From positions 1 through 48,177 of the forward strand of contig NZ_CAJYIS010000029.1 in assembly GCF_913775425.1 (NCBI RefSeq): a stretch of 48,177 bases of DNA. The letters are read 5' to 3'. The stretch is from an uncultured Enterococcus sp. Its GTDB lineage: Bacteria > Bacillota > Bacilli > Lactobacillales > Enterococcaceae. The first letter of the stretch is position 1; the number at the start of each line of letters is the position of its first letter. Position numbers and translations under genes: made by a program. Below are positions 28,644 through 41,631 of this stretch, piece after piece. Under the pieces are notes generated by a model, which saw nothing but the letters and a program-made list of their open reading frames with translations, did not search any database and was not told the origin of the DNA.

Positions 28644-29420
28644 ATGGAATACTATGACCAACATCTTCATACACATTTTTCTTATGATTCAAATGCTGAT
28701 TTTGAGGACTATTTAACAAACTACGATGGTTACGTCGTGACAACTGAACATTTTGATTTAGCCAATCCTGTTACTAAAGTCGATGATATCCCCGATTATG
28801 AAATGTACAGTCAAACAATCGATAGCTTAAATAAGCGTTTTGGCAATCGTGTTTTAAAAGGCATCGAGATCGGTTACATCGCTTCTGAAAAGGATCGGAT
28901 CATCGACTATTTAGCCGATAAAGACTACGATTTAAAATTACTTAGTGTGCATCATAATGGCCAATTTGATTATTTAGATGATGAAGTCAAAGATATGGAT
29001 CCTGCACACATTATTCCGATGTACTTCGAACAATTAGCAGAAGCTATTGAGGTCATCGATGCCAATGTGTTTGCCCATTTTGACTATGGTTTTCGGGTGT
29101 TTGGTCTATCCGTTGCTGAATTTAAACAATATGAAGCGCAGTTTTTACCGATTCTAGATCAAGTAATCAAAAATAAATTGGCCTTCGAATTAAATGCTAA
29201 GAGCGCTTACTTGTATGATAATTTAGCGTTATATGAATATGTCATCGATTTATATCTTTCACGTGGTGGTACCTTGTTTAGTGTTGGATCAGATGGGCAT
29301 TACCTTGAACATTTCCGTTTTCATTTCGATGATCTTTTTGCTTTGTTAAAAGCAAAAGGTGTGACCGAATTAGCGATTTATCAAAAAGGAAAGCAAATCA
29401 TGGTTCCATTACCAGTCTAA
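28644..29420 (+). CDS. hisK: Histidinol-phosphatase, PHP family
   Basis: The 258-aa PHP-domain protein shows the metal-binding HLHTH (7-11 region), LSVHHNG, FAHFDYG and SVGSDGHYLEHF motifs. It removes phosphate from histidinol phosphate, the step missing from the monofunctional HisB. It is the type called HisK in Lactococcus and HisJ in Bacillus. The ATG at 28644 follows AAAGGAG; the longer frame to 28542 enters the promoter region. It is divergent from the his operon and not behind the T-box. Confidence 0.9.
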   Translation: MEYYDQHLHTHFSYDSNADFEDYLTNYDGYVVTTEHFDLANPVTKVDDIPDYEMYSQTIDSLNKRFGNRVLKGIEIGYIASEKDRIIDYLADKDYDLKLLSVHHNGQFDYLDDEVKDMDPAHIIPMYFEQLAEAIEVIDANVFAHFDYGFRVFGLSVAEFKQYEAQFLPILDQVIKNKLAFELNAKSAYLYDNLALYEYVIDLYLSRGGTLFSVGSDGHYLEHFRFHFDDLFALLKAKGVTELAIYQKGKQIMVPLPV

Positions 29421-29422
29421 AA

Positions 29423-29457
29423 AAAACGTCCTCAGCATCAAAAGTGAGGACGTTTTT
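29423..29457. terminator. Bidirectional terminator
   Basis: AAAACGTCCTCA and TGAGGACGTTTT form a stem flanked by A and T runs between the converging hisK and acetyltransferase genes. Confidence 0.85.
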
Positions 29458-29955
29458 TTAGATCTCTTTTTCTAAAATCGGACAAATACGATCTTGTTTT
29501 CCTAAAGGAAAATGTTTGATCCCGATTTTTTTAAATCCATGACGTTCGTAAAAACGAATGCCTGCATGATTTTTTTCATAAACAGTCAACCGTAAATAAC
29601 GTTTTTGTTTTGTTTTAGCATAACGATTCGCTTCATTGAGTAATCGTTGCCCTAACCCTTTGTTCTGATAATCTTTGAGCAGATAGATCCGTTGAATCTC
29701 TATAGCATCTTTTTCGTCATTGACTTTCATATAACCAATGAGTAGTTGATGATCCTTAATACCAATAAATTTACTGGTTGACTGTGCTAATTCTACTGCC
29801 AATATTTCAGTTGTCAACTGTGTCTGTAAATATCCTTGCATATCAAGTGGATCTGCGCCAGCGATAAACGATTCATAAAAACTGATAACACTTACAACTT
29901 GTAAAGCATCTAGATCATCATGATCTAAATACGCTAGTGTGATTTGATTGTCCAT
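29458..29955 (-). CDS. GNAT family N-acetyltransferase
   Basis: The 165-aa protein has the acetyl-CoA loop in motif A, RIYLLKDYQNKGLGQRLL (about 92-109), and motif B LTVYEKNHAGIRFYERHGFKKIG. The substrate is unknown; the overall form resembles PaiA/spermidine-type and general small-molecule acetyltransferases. GGGGGAG precedes the ATG. A promoter TTTACA-18-TATACT (29975-30004, minus strand) precedes it. Confidence 0.85.
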   Translation of the reverse strand: MDNQITLAYLDHDDLDALQVVSVISFYESFIAGADPLDMQGYLQTQLTTEILAVELAQSTSKFIGIKDHQLLIGYMKVNDEKDAIEIQRIYLLKDYQNKGLGQRLLNEANRYAKTKQKRYLRLTVYEKNHAGIRFYERHGFKKIGIKHFPLGKQDRICPILEKEI

Positions 29956-29974
29956 CTAACTCCCCCTTTAAAGT

Positions 29975-30004
29975 AGTATACTAAAAAATGAGTGCAGTTG
30001 TAAA
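29975..30004 (-). promoter_or_regulatory. Promoter of the GNAT gene
   Basis: TTTACA (29999-30004) and TATACT (29975-29980) on the minus strand, 18 bases apart, directly behind the bgl terminator. Confidence 0.55.
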
Positions 30005-30043
30005 AACCCCCAAAAGCTAGAACAGATGTCTAGCTTTTGGGGG
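30002..30043 (-). terminator. Terminator of the bgl operon
   Basis: CCCCCAAAAGCTAGA (30007-30021) pairs with TCTAGCTTTTGGGGG (30029-30043), and five T follow on the minus strand. Confidence 0.9.
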
Positions 30044-30067
30044 AGCACTACATTTTGTATTCACTTT

Positions 30068-33534
<3,467 letters not shown>

Positions 33535-33547
33535 ATTCGATTGATTA

Positions 33548-34384
33548 TTATTGTTCTTGCACGACCCGTTCGATATGGATCGTTAAATAAATCATTTCCG
33601 ATTCGCCAATTGGACGATCGTAACGCGTAATCAAAAAATCATTGATCCGCTGTACAGCCTGAAATGCCTTTGGATATTTTGATTGAATCAATGCAAATAA
33701 AAATTCATCCGTTTCTTCTGAAAGTTTATTTTCCAAATAGCGTTGGGCGAAGTATTGCAAATGTGTCACGATTCTTTGATAACTTAACGTTTCAGCATTA
33801 AGGGTGATTCCAAAATAACGACTGATGATTCTTAAGATATTGCGTACCATCTCCGTCGTTTCCATCGTAGTCGACATATCCGCATGCTGTTGTTGGGCAT
33901 TCACGATATGAAACGCGATGAATCCGGCTTCTGATTCTGGTAATGTCACTGAAAAATAATCTGAGATTTTGGCTAAAGTATGTTGCGCAATCCGAAATTC
34001 TTTAGGATAAAACTTTTTTGTTTCAAAAAGTAGCGGATTTGGTAATTCGATTCCTTCTTTAGCTCGCATGATCGCATAATGCATATGGTCGGTCAAGTTT
34101 AAATAAATAGTTGGTGCTAGGGTCACTTGAAGTTCTTTTTCAGCATAATCAACAATTTTTTTGACTAATTCGATTTCCTCAGCCGGAACATCTTCAAATA
34201 ATTGCTGAAACTGTTGACTCGTTACTGAATCTTTTAATACAAATTCTTTTTCGATCAAAGTATCTTCAACGACATCCCCTGATTTCTTTTGAAAAGCGAT
34301 CCCTTTTCCCATGCAAATCACTTCTTCACCGCGCTGATTTAACGAAGAAATCACATTATTGTTCAATACTCTTTCAATGATCAT
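33548..34384 (-). CDS. licT: BglG/LicT-family transcriptional antiterminator
   Basis: The 278-aa protein has an N-terminal RNA-binding CAT domain (1-56) and two PRD domains. The phosphorylatable histidines align with those of LicT: H100 and H159 in PRD1, and H208 and H270 in PRD2. It binds the RATs before its own gene and before bglP. It is the first gene of licT-bglP-bglA. GGAGG precedes the ATG. Confidence 0.93.
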   Translation of the reverse strand: MIIERVLNNNVISSLNQRGEEVICMGKGIAFQKKSGDVVEDTLIEKEFVLKDSVTSQQFQQLFEDVPAEEIELVKKIVDYAEKELQVTLAPTIYLNLTDHMHYAIMRAKEGIELPNPLLFETKKFYPKEFRIAQHTLAKISDYFSVTLPESEAGFIAFHIVNAQQQHADMSTTMETTEMVRNILRIISRYFGITLNAETLSYQRIVTHLQYFAQRYLENKLSEETDEFLFALIQSKYPKAFQAVQRINDFLITRYDRPIGESEMIYLTIHIERVVQEQ

Positions 34385-34405
34385 CTTGATCCTCCAATCA
34401 ACATA

Positions 34406-34479
34406 AAAAAAAACCTAGAATCATCCCCATACAATTACACGAGATAACTCCGGTTTTGCCTGCCGAGCAGTAACAATCC
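34406..34479 (-). promoter_or_regulatory. RAT antiterminator and terminator before licT
   Basis: GGATTGTTACTGCTCGGCAG followed by GCAAAACC (34452-34479) is very close to the RAT consensus. It overlaps a weaker terminator ending in a run of T (34406-34460). LicT thus also controls its own transcription. Confidence 0.85.
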
Positions 34480-34493
34480 TGATTACAAGAGCT

Positions 34494-34522
34494 ATCTTAG
34501 CATAGATATTTTCCATATGCAA
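34494..34522 (-). promoter_or_regulatory. Promoter of the licT operon
   Basis: TTGCAT (34517-34522) and TAAGAT (34494-34499) on the minus strand, 17 bases apart. No convincing cre box was found. Confidence 0.6.
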
Positions 34523-34547
34523 GCCTTTTCAGTATTTTTTATGTTGC

Positions 34548-35687
34548 TTATTTTTTATTTATGAACGCTAAAATTCGGCATACTTGTTCCACTGTATAGG
34601 CTAAGTTATCCGGACCATCTCTCAACGCTTCTTTAAGAGAAGTCGGCGCGGGTATAATGCTAAAGCAAGCAGTTATCCCTATTAGGTCAAGGTCTTTTTC
34701 TACACTTCCACCAAATGCTAAAATTGGAATCTGATGAGTTGTAAGGCGCTGGATTACTCCTGCAATCACTTTTCCCTTTTCTGTTTGGTAATCAATTTTT
34801 CCTTCTCCCGTGAAGACAATCGTATCTTTTGTTACGTAACGCTCTAGATTGACTTCATCTAACACCCAGTCGATGCCAGAAATTCTTCGACAACGTTCAT
34901 TCACTAAACTTAACCCAAAAAGAATACCTCCGGCTGCGCCCATACCAGCAGTTTGTAAATAATCGTTATGTTTTTGATTGAACGTTTGAGCTAAACGAAC
35001 CGTTTCTTTTTCTAATTGTAAGATCTCACTTGCTGTAGCTCCCTTTTGTTTAGCAAAGACATGTGCTGCTCCTTGGATACCACACAATGGATTTTCCACA
35101 TCACTAGCTACGATAAATTCGAGATGCTTGATCCTTGGATCGATCGTTTCACTAGATAAAGTATCGATTTTAGATAATTGAAGTCGGCCATTTGGAATTT
35201 GAACGTATTGTTTTGTAAAAAATCGAACACCCAACGCTTGTAAAATCCCAAATCCTAAATCGTGTGTTGCACTGCCTCCAACTGCTAAAATAATTTTTTT
35301 CGCACCTAATTTTACGGCTTCTAATACACACTGTCCTGTACCAAATGTTGTCGTAGTTAACGGTGTTCGTTTCACTTTAGCTACAAGTTCCAGTCCACTC
35401 GTTTGTGCCAATTCTAAAACAGCTACTTTGGTTTTTTGATTATATAGAAATGTTGCAGGTACTACTTCATCAAAGAATGGTCCCATCACATGCCGCGTCA
35501 CTTTTTCATAATCCGCATGTTCACTAATGACATCTAGCGTTCCTTCCCCGCCATCTGCTAGAGGAACATGATGGATAGTAGCATCAGGAAAAACCTGACG
35601 AATCCCCTTTGACATTGCAACAACTACTTCTTTTGCCGTCATGCTTTCTTTGAATGAATCTGGTGCTAAGATAAATGTTTGGCTCAT
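34548..35687 (-). CDS. Glycerate kinase
   Basis: The 379-aa protein belongs to the GlxK/GarK glycerate kinase family: ILAPDSFKESMTAKEV at the start, LELAQTSGLEL near 100, GGSATHDLGFGILQALG near 140, and AGMGAAGGILFGL near 240. It phosphorylates glycerate in the cytoplasm. The ATG at 35687 follows AAAGGGG; a GTG nine bases upstream is too close to it. No glyoxylate or tartronate genes are nearby, so the source of glycerate is unknown. No clear terminator separates it from the licT promoter. Confidence 0.9.
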   Translation of the reverse strand: MSQTFILAPDSFKESMTAKEVVVAMSKGIRQVFPDATIHHVPLADGGEGTLDVISEHADYEKVTRHVMGPFFDEVVPATFLYNQKTKVAVLELAQTSGLELVAKVKRTPLTTTTFGTGQCVLEAVKLGAKKIILAVGGSATHDLGFGILQALGVRFFTKQYVQIPNGRLQLSKIDTLSSETIDPRIKHLEFIVASDVENPLCGIQGAAHVFAKQKGATASEILQLEKETVRLAQTFNQKHNDYLQTAGMGAAGGILFGLSLVNERCRRISGIDWVLDEVNLERYVTKDTIVFTGEGKIDYQTEKGKVIAGVIQRLTTHQIPILAFGGSVEKDLDLIGITACFSIIPAPTSLKEALRDGPDNLAYTVEQVCRILAFINKK

Positions 35688-35730
35688 TCTCTTCACCCCT
35701 TTCTTATTAGTGTACTACAAATTTGCATAA

Positions 35731-35766
35731 AAAAAAGAGGTTCCCTATTAAGATAGGTTCCCTCTT
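35731..35766 (-). terminator. Terminator of the rarD gene
   Basis: AAGAGG and CCCTAT pair with ATAGG and CCTCTT around a small internal loop; eight T follow on the minus strand. Confidence 0.75.
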
Positions 35767-35770
35767 TGAT

Positions 35771-36667
35771 TTATTTTGTTTTTTGAAACATCACTTGACG
35801 ATATTCATGAATCGTTCCAATCGTAAAGATGGCGATTCCTAGCCAAATAAAGGTGAAAACAAACCATTTGTGTGGGTCAAATGCTTCATGTAAAAAGAAG
35901 ACAGCTACGATCAGTTGCATTGTGGGATTGATATACTGAATGAAACTCAATGTCACAAAATCAACATTTTTTGCCGCCACAGTAAATAAAAGTAAAGGTA
36001 CAGCAGTCACGATACCACTTAATACTAAAAGTACCATCACAAGAGGCGAATAAGACCAAAATGATACGTCCGTGAAAAAGAATAAATAGACCAGTCCAAA
36101 AGGCACGCACATAATCGTTTCTAGCATTAAGGAAAAACTCGCAGGCAATTGGATTTTCTTTTTAATGACTCCGTACAAACAAAAAGCTGTAGCTAAGATC
36201 AATGTATTGATTGGAAGCGACCCTGTTTGAATCGTGAACCAAACCACACCAATCGCTGCAAATAAAATAGCGAGAACACTCGTCTTCGTCAATGGTTCTT
36301 TAAAAAAGATCAATGCGATCGCTACATTAAACAAAGGCATAATATAATACCCTAAACTAGCCTCAGTCGCTTGACCATGACCGACCATGTAAATATAGGT
36401 CCCCCAATTGACTGCAATCAAAAAAGAAGCTAAGGCAACCCAAATGATTTTTTTAGACTGAATCAATGTATTGACTGCTAAGAAAAAGGCACGCCAATCA
36501 CGTTGAACCGTTAAAATAAGTGCCATAAATACAAGTGAAAATACAAAACGATAGGCTAAAATATCTAATGCTGGGACGATAGCCAACAGCGCCCAAAATA
36601 ATCCTAACACACCCCAAAATAAATAGGATACTAATCCACTTAGAATCCCGACTGATTTTTCTTCCAT
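35771..36667 (-). CDS. rarD: EamA/RarD-family transporter
   Basis: The 298-aa protein has ten hydrophobic segments arranged as two EamA repeats. It begins with GLVSYLFWGVLGLFWALL, the start typical of RarD proteins, with conserved AYRFVFSLVFM. RarD-type proteins are drug/metabolite transporters of uncertain substrate. GGAGG precedes the ATG. It is a single-gene unit. Confidence 0.85.
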   Translation of the reverse strand: MEEKSVGILSGLVSYLFWGVLGLFWALLAIVPALDILAYRFVFSLVFMALILTVQRDWRAFFLAVNTLIQSKKIIWVALASFLIAVNWGTYIYMVGHGQATEASLGYYIMPLFNVAIALIFFKEPLTKTSVLAILFAAIGVVWFTIQTGSLPINTLILATAFCLYGVIKKKIQLPASFSLMLETIMCVPFGLVYLFFFTDVSFWSYSPLVMVLLVLSGIVTAVPLLLFTVAAKNVDFVTLSFIQYINPTMQLIVAVFFLHEAFDPHKWFVFTFIWLGIAIFTIGTIHEYRQVMFQKTK

Positions 36668-36763
36668 TGATATCCTCCAATCTCTTCTAAAGTTAGCATA
36701 ACACGTTAAATTTAGAAAATCTCTATTTTATCTAATTTGATGTGTAAAATATGCTTTTAAAAA

Positions 36764-36795
36764 AAGAAGAGTGACAGAAATCTGTCACTCTTCTT
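36764..36795. terminator. Terminator of ahpCF
   Basis: AAGAAGAGTGACAG and CTGTCACTCTTCTT form a 14-base-pair stem flanked by A and T runs. Confidence 0.9.
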
Positions 36796-36815
36796 AAAAA
36801 TGATTGAACCATATT

Positions 36816-38351
36816 CTATTGACGAATCATATAATCGAAAGCACCTAGCGCAGCTGTTGCACCAGATCCCATTGAAATAATGATTTGTTTATAAGCACTA
36901 TCGGTACAATCACCGGCAGCGAAGATACCTGGTACACTTGTTTGACCAAATTTATCCACTACCAATTCTCCCATACGTGTTTTTTCAAATCGTTCATCTA
37001 AAAATTCTGTATTAGGAACCAAGCCAATTTGAACAAATACACCAGCTAAATCAACTTGATGTTCTTCGTTCGTTTCACGATCGATATACGTCAATGCATG
37101 AACTTTCGAATCGCCTAGGATCGCTTTCGTTTGTGCGTTTTTGATGACCGTAACGTTTGGTAAACTCGCTACACGTTCTTGTAAAACTGAATCAGCTTTT
37201 AATTCTGGTAAGAATTCTAATACCGTAACATGACTAGATAGACCAGCTAAGTCGATGGCGGCTTCGATTCCAGAGTTTCCGCCACCAATCACGGCAACAT
37301 CTTTTCCTGCAAATAAAGGACCGTCACAGTGTGGACAATAAGCGACTCCTTTATTTTTAAATTCTGCTTCACCAGGAACATTAACATTGCGCCAACGCGC
37401 ACCTGTTGCTAGAATCACAACTTTTGCTTTTAAAATTGCACCATTGTCTAATTCAACAACCTTAAGACCAGCATCTTCTTGAATATCGATCACACGTCTT
37501 GTTTTGATGATATCGATTGGATAAGTTTTTGCGTGTTCTTCTAGTGAAATCGCTAATTTTTCCCCTTCAGTGTAAGGTGTTCCGATCAAATTTTCGATCC
37601 CAACAGTTTCTAAAACTTGACCACCAAAGCGTTCTGCAACGATTCCTGTGCGAATTCCTTTACGCGCAGCATAAATTGCAGCACTCACTCCAGCAGGACC
37701 TGCTCCAACGACCAAAACATCAAATGGTTCTTTAGCAGATAGCTCTTCATGATCTGATTCACCGATTGCTAATTTGTCTAAAATTTGTTCAATCGACATC
37801 CGACCACTATCAAACTCTTCGCCATTCAAGAAAACAGTCGGTACTGCCATGATTCCCTTTGCATCGACTAATTCTTGAAACATTCCACCTTCAACCATCG
37901 TATGAGAAACATGTTCGCTTAAGACACTCATGATATTCAAGGCTTGCACGACATCTGGACAGTTATGACATGTCAAACTTACAAATGTCTCAAAATGTAA
38001 CGGGCGATCGATTTGTTTGATTTTTTTGATCACATCTTCATCGACCTTAGGTGCACGACCACTCACTTGTAATAAAGCTAATACAAATGACGTGAACTCA
38101 TGACCTAAAGGAACTCCAGCAAAAATGACGCCTGATTCTTTTCCTGGCTGGTCTAAGCGAAAGCTTGGTGTATAGTCCAGCTTTGCTTCAACGAAAGTCA
38201 AGCGATCAGACATCGCCACGATTTCTTCGATAAATGCACGTACTTCAGTCGACTCTTGTTGATCATCTAAACTTGCTGTAAAGACGACATCATTTTCTAA
38301 AAGGGCTAGATATTGAACAAGTTGTTCTTTGATATCTAAATCTAAACTCAT
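36816..38351 (-). CDS. ahpF: Alkyl hydroperoxide reductase subunit F
   Basis: The 511-aa flavoprotein passes electrons from NADH to AhpC. The N-terminal double-thioredoxin domain has C128-H-N-C131; the thioredoxin-reductase part has GAGPAGVSAAIYAARKG, the redox pair in AYCPHCDG, the NADH loop GGGNSGIEAAIDLAG, and FAAGDCTDSAYKQ. It starts 11 bases after ahpC. The length is typical. Confidence 0.96.
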   Translation of the reverse strand: MSLDLDIKEQLVQYLALLENDVVFTASLDDQQESTEVRAFIEEIVAMSDRLTFVEAKLDYTPSFRLDQPGKESGVIFAGVPLGHEFTSFVLALLQVSGRAPKVDEDVIKKIKQIDRPLHFETFVSLTCHNCPDVVQALNIMSVLSEHVSHTMVEGGMFQELVDAKGIMAVPTVFLNGEEFDSGRMSIEQILDKLAIGESDHEELSAKEPFDVLVVGAGPAGVSAAIYAARKGIRTGIVAERFGGQVLETVGIENLIGTPYTEGEKLAISLEEHAKTYPIDIIKTRRVIDIQEDAGLKVVELDNGAILKAKVVILATGARWRNVNVPGEAEFKNKGVAYCPHCDGPLFAGKDVAVIGGGNSGIEAAIDLAGLSSHVTVLEFLPELKADSVLQERVASLPNVTVIKNAQTKAILGDSKVHALTYIDRETNEEHQVDLAGVFVQIGLVPNTEFLDERFEKTRMGELVVDKFGQTSVPGIFAAGDCTDSAYKQIIISMGSGATAALGAFDYMIRQ

Positions 38352-38362
38352 AGTGTCCCTCC

Positions 38363-38926
38363 TTAAATTTTACCTACTAAATCTAAGCTAGGTTTCAATG
38401 TTTCTGTACCTTCTTTCCATTTAGCCGGGCAGACTTCACCTGGATGGGTACGTACATATTTCGCAGCTTTTACTTTATCGATGTAGTGACTTGCATCACG
38501 TCCGATACCATCTGCATTGATCTCAACAGTTTGAACGACACCGTCTGGATCGATCAAGAATGTACCACGTTGAGCAGCACCTTCTTCTTCATCTAATACA
38601 TCAAAAATACGAGAGATACGGTGATTTGGATCCCCGATCATCGTATAGGTAATTTTACCAATCGCTTCTGAATGATCATGCCAAGCTTTATGAGTAAAAT
38701 GCGTATCTGTTGATACTGAGTATACTTCTACTCCTAATTCTTTTAATGTCGCATATTGATCTTGTAAGTCTTCTAATTCAGTTGGACAAACAAATGTGAA
38801 GTCAGCTGGGTAAAAACAAAATAGACTCCATTGTCCTTTTAAATCTTCTGAACTCACTTCTACAAAATCACCATTTCTAAATGCTTGAGCTTGAAATGCT
38901 TCGACTTCTTTTCCAATTAATGACAT
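38363..38926 (-). CDS. ahpC: Peroxiredoxin AhpC
   Basis: The 187-aa typical 2-Cys peroxiredoxin reduces H2O2, organic peroxides and peroxynitrite. The peroxidatic C47 is in FTFVCPTE and the resolving C166 in GEVCPAKW, both at standard positions. AGGAGG precedes the ATG. It is first in the ahpCF operon, with a PerR-like box over the promoter. Confidence 0.96.
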   Translation of the reverse strand: MSLIGKEVEAFQAQAFRNGDFVEVSSEDLKGQWSLFCFYPADFTFVCPTELEDLQDQYATLKELGVEVYSVSTDTHFTHKAWHDHSEAIGKITYTMIGDPNHRISRIFDVLDEEEGAAQRGTFLIDPDGVVQTVEINADGIGRDASHYIDKVKAAKYVRTHPGEVCPAKWKEGTETLKPSLDLVGKI

Positions 38927-38968
38927 GGATCATTCCTCCTAAAAATTTTAAAATTGTAATTTTATTTA

Positions 38969-38983
38969 CAATAATCATTATTA
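38969..38983. promoter_or_regulatory. PerR-like operator at ahpC
   Basis: CAATAATCATTATTA matches the PerR box TTATAATNATTATAA at 11 of 14 defined positions. It covers the -10 element of the ahpC promoter. A Fur site looks similar, but the target genes favour PerR. Confidence 0.65.
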
Positions 38984-39005
38984 TATTAAATTGATTATAA
39001 GTCAA
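38977..39005 (-). promoter_or_regulatory. ahpC promoter
   Basis: TTGACT (39000-39005) and AATAAT (38977-38982) on the minus strand, 17 bases apart. Between 39006 and 39114 nothing else is recognised. Confidence 0.65.
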
Positions 39006-39112
39006 CCTTTATGAAACAAGAATTGAAAGATAAAGGGCATTCTTTATTTATTCACTAATTGTTTATTTTCAATTATCATTGCTAAATGAAAATGGGCTCT
39101 TCTGATTAAAAG

Positions 39113-39161
39113 AAAAAAACCAGAACAGATGGACATTTTCACTTCCCTCATTCTGGTTTTT
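39113..39161 (-). terminator. Terminator of the secA2 gene cluster
   Basis: AAAAACCAGAA and TTCTGGTTTTT pair around a long loop; the minus strand ends in seven T, 60 bases after the secA2 stop. Confidence 0.8.
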
Positions 39162-39221
39162 ATTGAGTGCTTAAGACACCAAGATTAAATAAGTACTATT
39201 GCTCATTCTTAGCTGACGTAA

Positions 39222-41597
39222 TTAAGGAAATTCGACATCGATAGAACCATCTTCGTCTGGAACTAATTCAGAAAGCAGCATATTTTTCAATATTTGAACG
39301 GAAACTTCTTGTTTCATTTGTTCAAAAGAACGTTTAGCCTCTACCTGAAATTCATAAATAGGGCGGTGTTGTCCCCAGTTACGGCCATTGACGACCACTT
39401 TTAACTGTTGTAAATTATCTGATTGCTCGATCCATTGTTGATCGAGTGCTTTTAATAAAATCAAACGTTTAAAATAAATTTGTTGGTATAAATTATCTAA
39501 CGGCGCCATTGCAACAGCCAAACGTTCCCGAATCAATTCGATCAAAAATTCTCTTACATTTTTTTTATTCAACTCGCCTAAATCAAGTACGCGTTGAGGG
39601 TCAAAATCATAGTCGATCGTATTAAAAATAAAATCAGTTAATGTTTCTGAATTTAGATTTGCAGCATCTTTACAATAATTTACAATAGCTTGATTAAACG
39701 AGTAATGGATCAATTTATCTAATTCTTCAAGTAAAGCAGACATGATCATATTTCGTGTTTTATAAACAGTATCACGCTGAATCGTAATGATTTCATCAAA
39801 CTCTAACGTGTTTCGACGTGCAGCCACTTCTTGATTTTTACGGATTGCTTGTGATTTATCAATAACTCTACGATATTTACGCTCGCTCAACGAAACATTT
39901 TCAGCTATTTTTCCTTCGTCTAATTCTTCTAACATCTCTTGACGTTTGTGGTTAGCCCATTTTGGCGCACTTTCCACTACGATACGATCCTCTAGTGAAA
40001 CGTAAAAGATACTATCACCTGGATCGCCTTGACGGCCAGAACGTCCGCGAAGTTGATTGTCGATACGGTCACTAGTCATGCGTTCTGTTCCTATTACAAA
40101 TAATCCGCCTTGCTTTTTCGATCGACTATCCAATTTGATATCAGTACCGCGACCAGCCATTGAAGTTGCTACAGTTACAGCTCCATGTTTTCCAGCTTCT
40201 GAGATGATCCAAGATTCTCTAGAAGCCGTTGTCGCGTTTAATAGATTATGAGGAATTCCATTTTGTAGTAAAATCAATGAATACAATGTCGACATTGAAA
40301 CAGAACCCGCTTCAATTAAAATCGGACGATCCACTAGTAATGCACCTTTCACTGCTTCTAGTGAGGCCATGATCTTAGCTCGATTAGTTAAAAATACTAA
40401 ATCTGGATGATCGATTCGATTGATTGGTTTATTCGTAGGTACTTTGACAACATCCAGATTATACGTTTCCCGAAATTCATCTGCATCGGTTAACGCAGTC
40501 CCAGTCATTCCTGAAATGATAGCAAATTTTCGGAATAGATTTTGATACGTGATCGATCCCATCGAGCGCGTTTCTTTGGTGATCACTAAATTTTCTTTCG
40601 CTTCTAAAGCCTGATGCAGACCTGCTTGTAATTTCGTTCCTGCTAACTTACGACCATTTGTTTCATCTAATAATACGATTTCCCCATCATCGACTACGTA
40701 ATCACGATTGATATGTAAAATGTAGTTTGCTCGTAACGCGATAACCAAATGACGATACAAATCGCGCCATTCTTCACTTAAAATATGCTCGACTCCAAAG
40801 TATTCTTCAGCCTTTTTGATCCCTGTTTCTGTAAACCAGACTGATTTTTGATTTTCACTAAGCTGATAATCTTCTTCTTCAATTCCTTGAACAAACCAGT
40901 TTGCCAAAGAATAAAAATTCGATTGAACTTTTGGTGCCCCGGAAATCACTAGAGGAGTCTGTGCCATATCTAATAAAATCGCATCGATTTCATCAATCAA
41001 GACATAATTCAATTGATTGATGAATTGTTTTTCAACCGTTACAGCTAGATTATCAAACAAATAATCAAAACCTAATGCACTATTTGTGGTGTACACAATA
41101 TCCGCATTGTATACCACTTCTTTATCGATTTCTTCATCTTCAAATTCAGGAACGCCGATTTCAACCGACAGTCCTAAAAATTGGTAGATTTTTCCCATTT
41201 CTTGCGCATCACGTCTAGCCAAGTACGGATTTGACGTAATCAAAAAATTCCCTTTCCCTCTTAGCCCATGAAGGTATAATGGCATCGTCGCAGTCAAAGT
41301 TTTGCCTTCACCTGTTTTCATTTCTGCTACATTTCCAAAAAACAAAGCTACAGCACCTAATATTTGGACGAAGTAGGGTTTCATCCCTAATAAACGGCGG
41401 TTTGTTTCAACTACTACCGCATAAGCGGGTATCAATAAACTTTCTAACTTAGCCCCTTGTTCCAGTCGTTCCCGAAAGTTCAAGGTTTGTGCTTGCAGTT
41501 CATCATCGCTCATTTGTTGATACGTATCTGCCAACGCAATAATTTTATGGGCGATTTTTTCATATCGTTTAAACTTTCGATTTTTCATCCTTATCAC
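39222..41597 (-). CDS. secA2: Accessory Sec translocase ATPase SecA2
   Basis: The protein of up to 791 aa has the SecA motor: GEGKT (96-100, Walker A), DEID (202-205), GTDIKL and RGRSGRQGDPG of the second motor domain, and helical wing and scaffold domains. It lacks the C-terminal zinc-binding tail of housekeeping SecA and is close in length to streptococcal SecA2. It should drive export of a subset of surface proteins, usually glycosylated serine-rich adhesins. The start is uncertain: GTG at 41597 or ATG at 41588, neither with a strong ribosome binding site. It is the last gene of the cluster. Confidence 0.92.
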   Translation of the reverse strand: MIRMKNRKFKRYEKIAHKIIALADTYQQMSDDELQAQTLNFRERLEQGAKLESLLIPAYAVVVETNRRLLGMKPYFVQILGAVALFFGNVAEMKTGEGKTLTATMPLYLHGLRGKGNFLITSNPYLARRDAQEMGKIYQFLGLSVEIGVPEFEDEEIDKEVVYNADIVYTTNSALGFDYLFDNLAVTVEKQFINQLNYVLIDEIDAILLDMAQTPLVISGAPKVQSNFYSLANWFVQGIEEEDYQLSENQKSVWFTETGIKKAEEYFGVEHILSEEWRDLYRHLVIALRANYILHINRDYVVDDGEIVLLDETNGRKLAGTKLQAGLHQALEAKENLVITKETRSMGSITYQNLFRKFAIISGMTGTALTDADEFRETYNLDVVKVPTNKPINRIDHPDLVFLTNRAKIMASLEAVKGALLVDRPILIEAGSVSMSTLYSLILLQNGIPHNLLNATTASRESWIISEAGKHGAVTVATSMAGRGTDIKLDSRSKKQGGLFVIGTERMTSDRIDNQLRGRSGRQGDPGDSIFYVSLEDRIVVESAPKWANHKRQEMLEELDEGKIAENVSLSERKYRRVIDKSQAIRKNQEVAARRNTLEFDEIITIQRDTVYKTRNMIMSALLEELDKLIHYSFNQAIVNYCKDAANLNSETLTDFIFNTIDYDFDPQRVLDLGELNKKNVREFLIELIRERLAVAMAPLDNLYQQIYFKRLILLKALDQQWIEQSDNLQQLKVVVNGRNWGQHRPIYEFQVEAKRSFEQMKQEVSVQILKNMLLSELVPDEDGSIDVEFP

Positions 41598-41631
41598 TCA
41601 TTTCAACGAAGTAAACATATGGTAATTGGTG

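Noticed and set aside
34510-34535. cre (CcpA) site near the licT promoter
   Set aside because: The best candidate lacks the central CG and matches too few positions.
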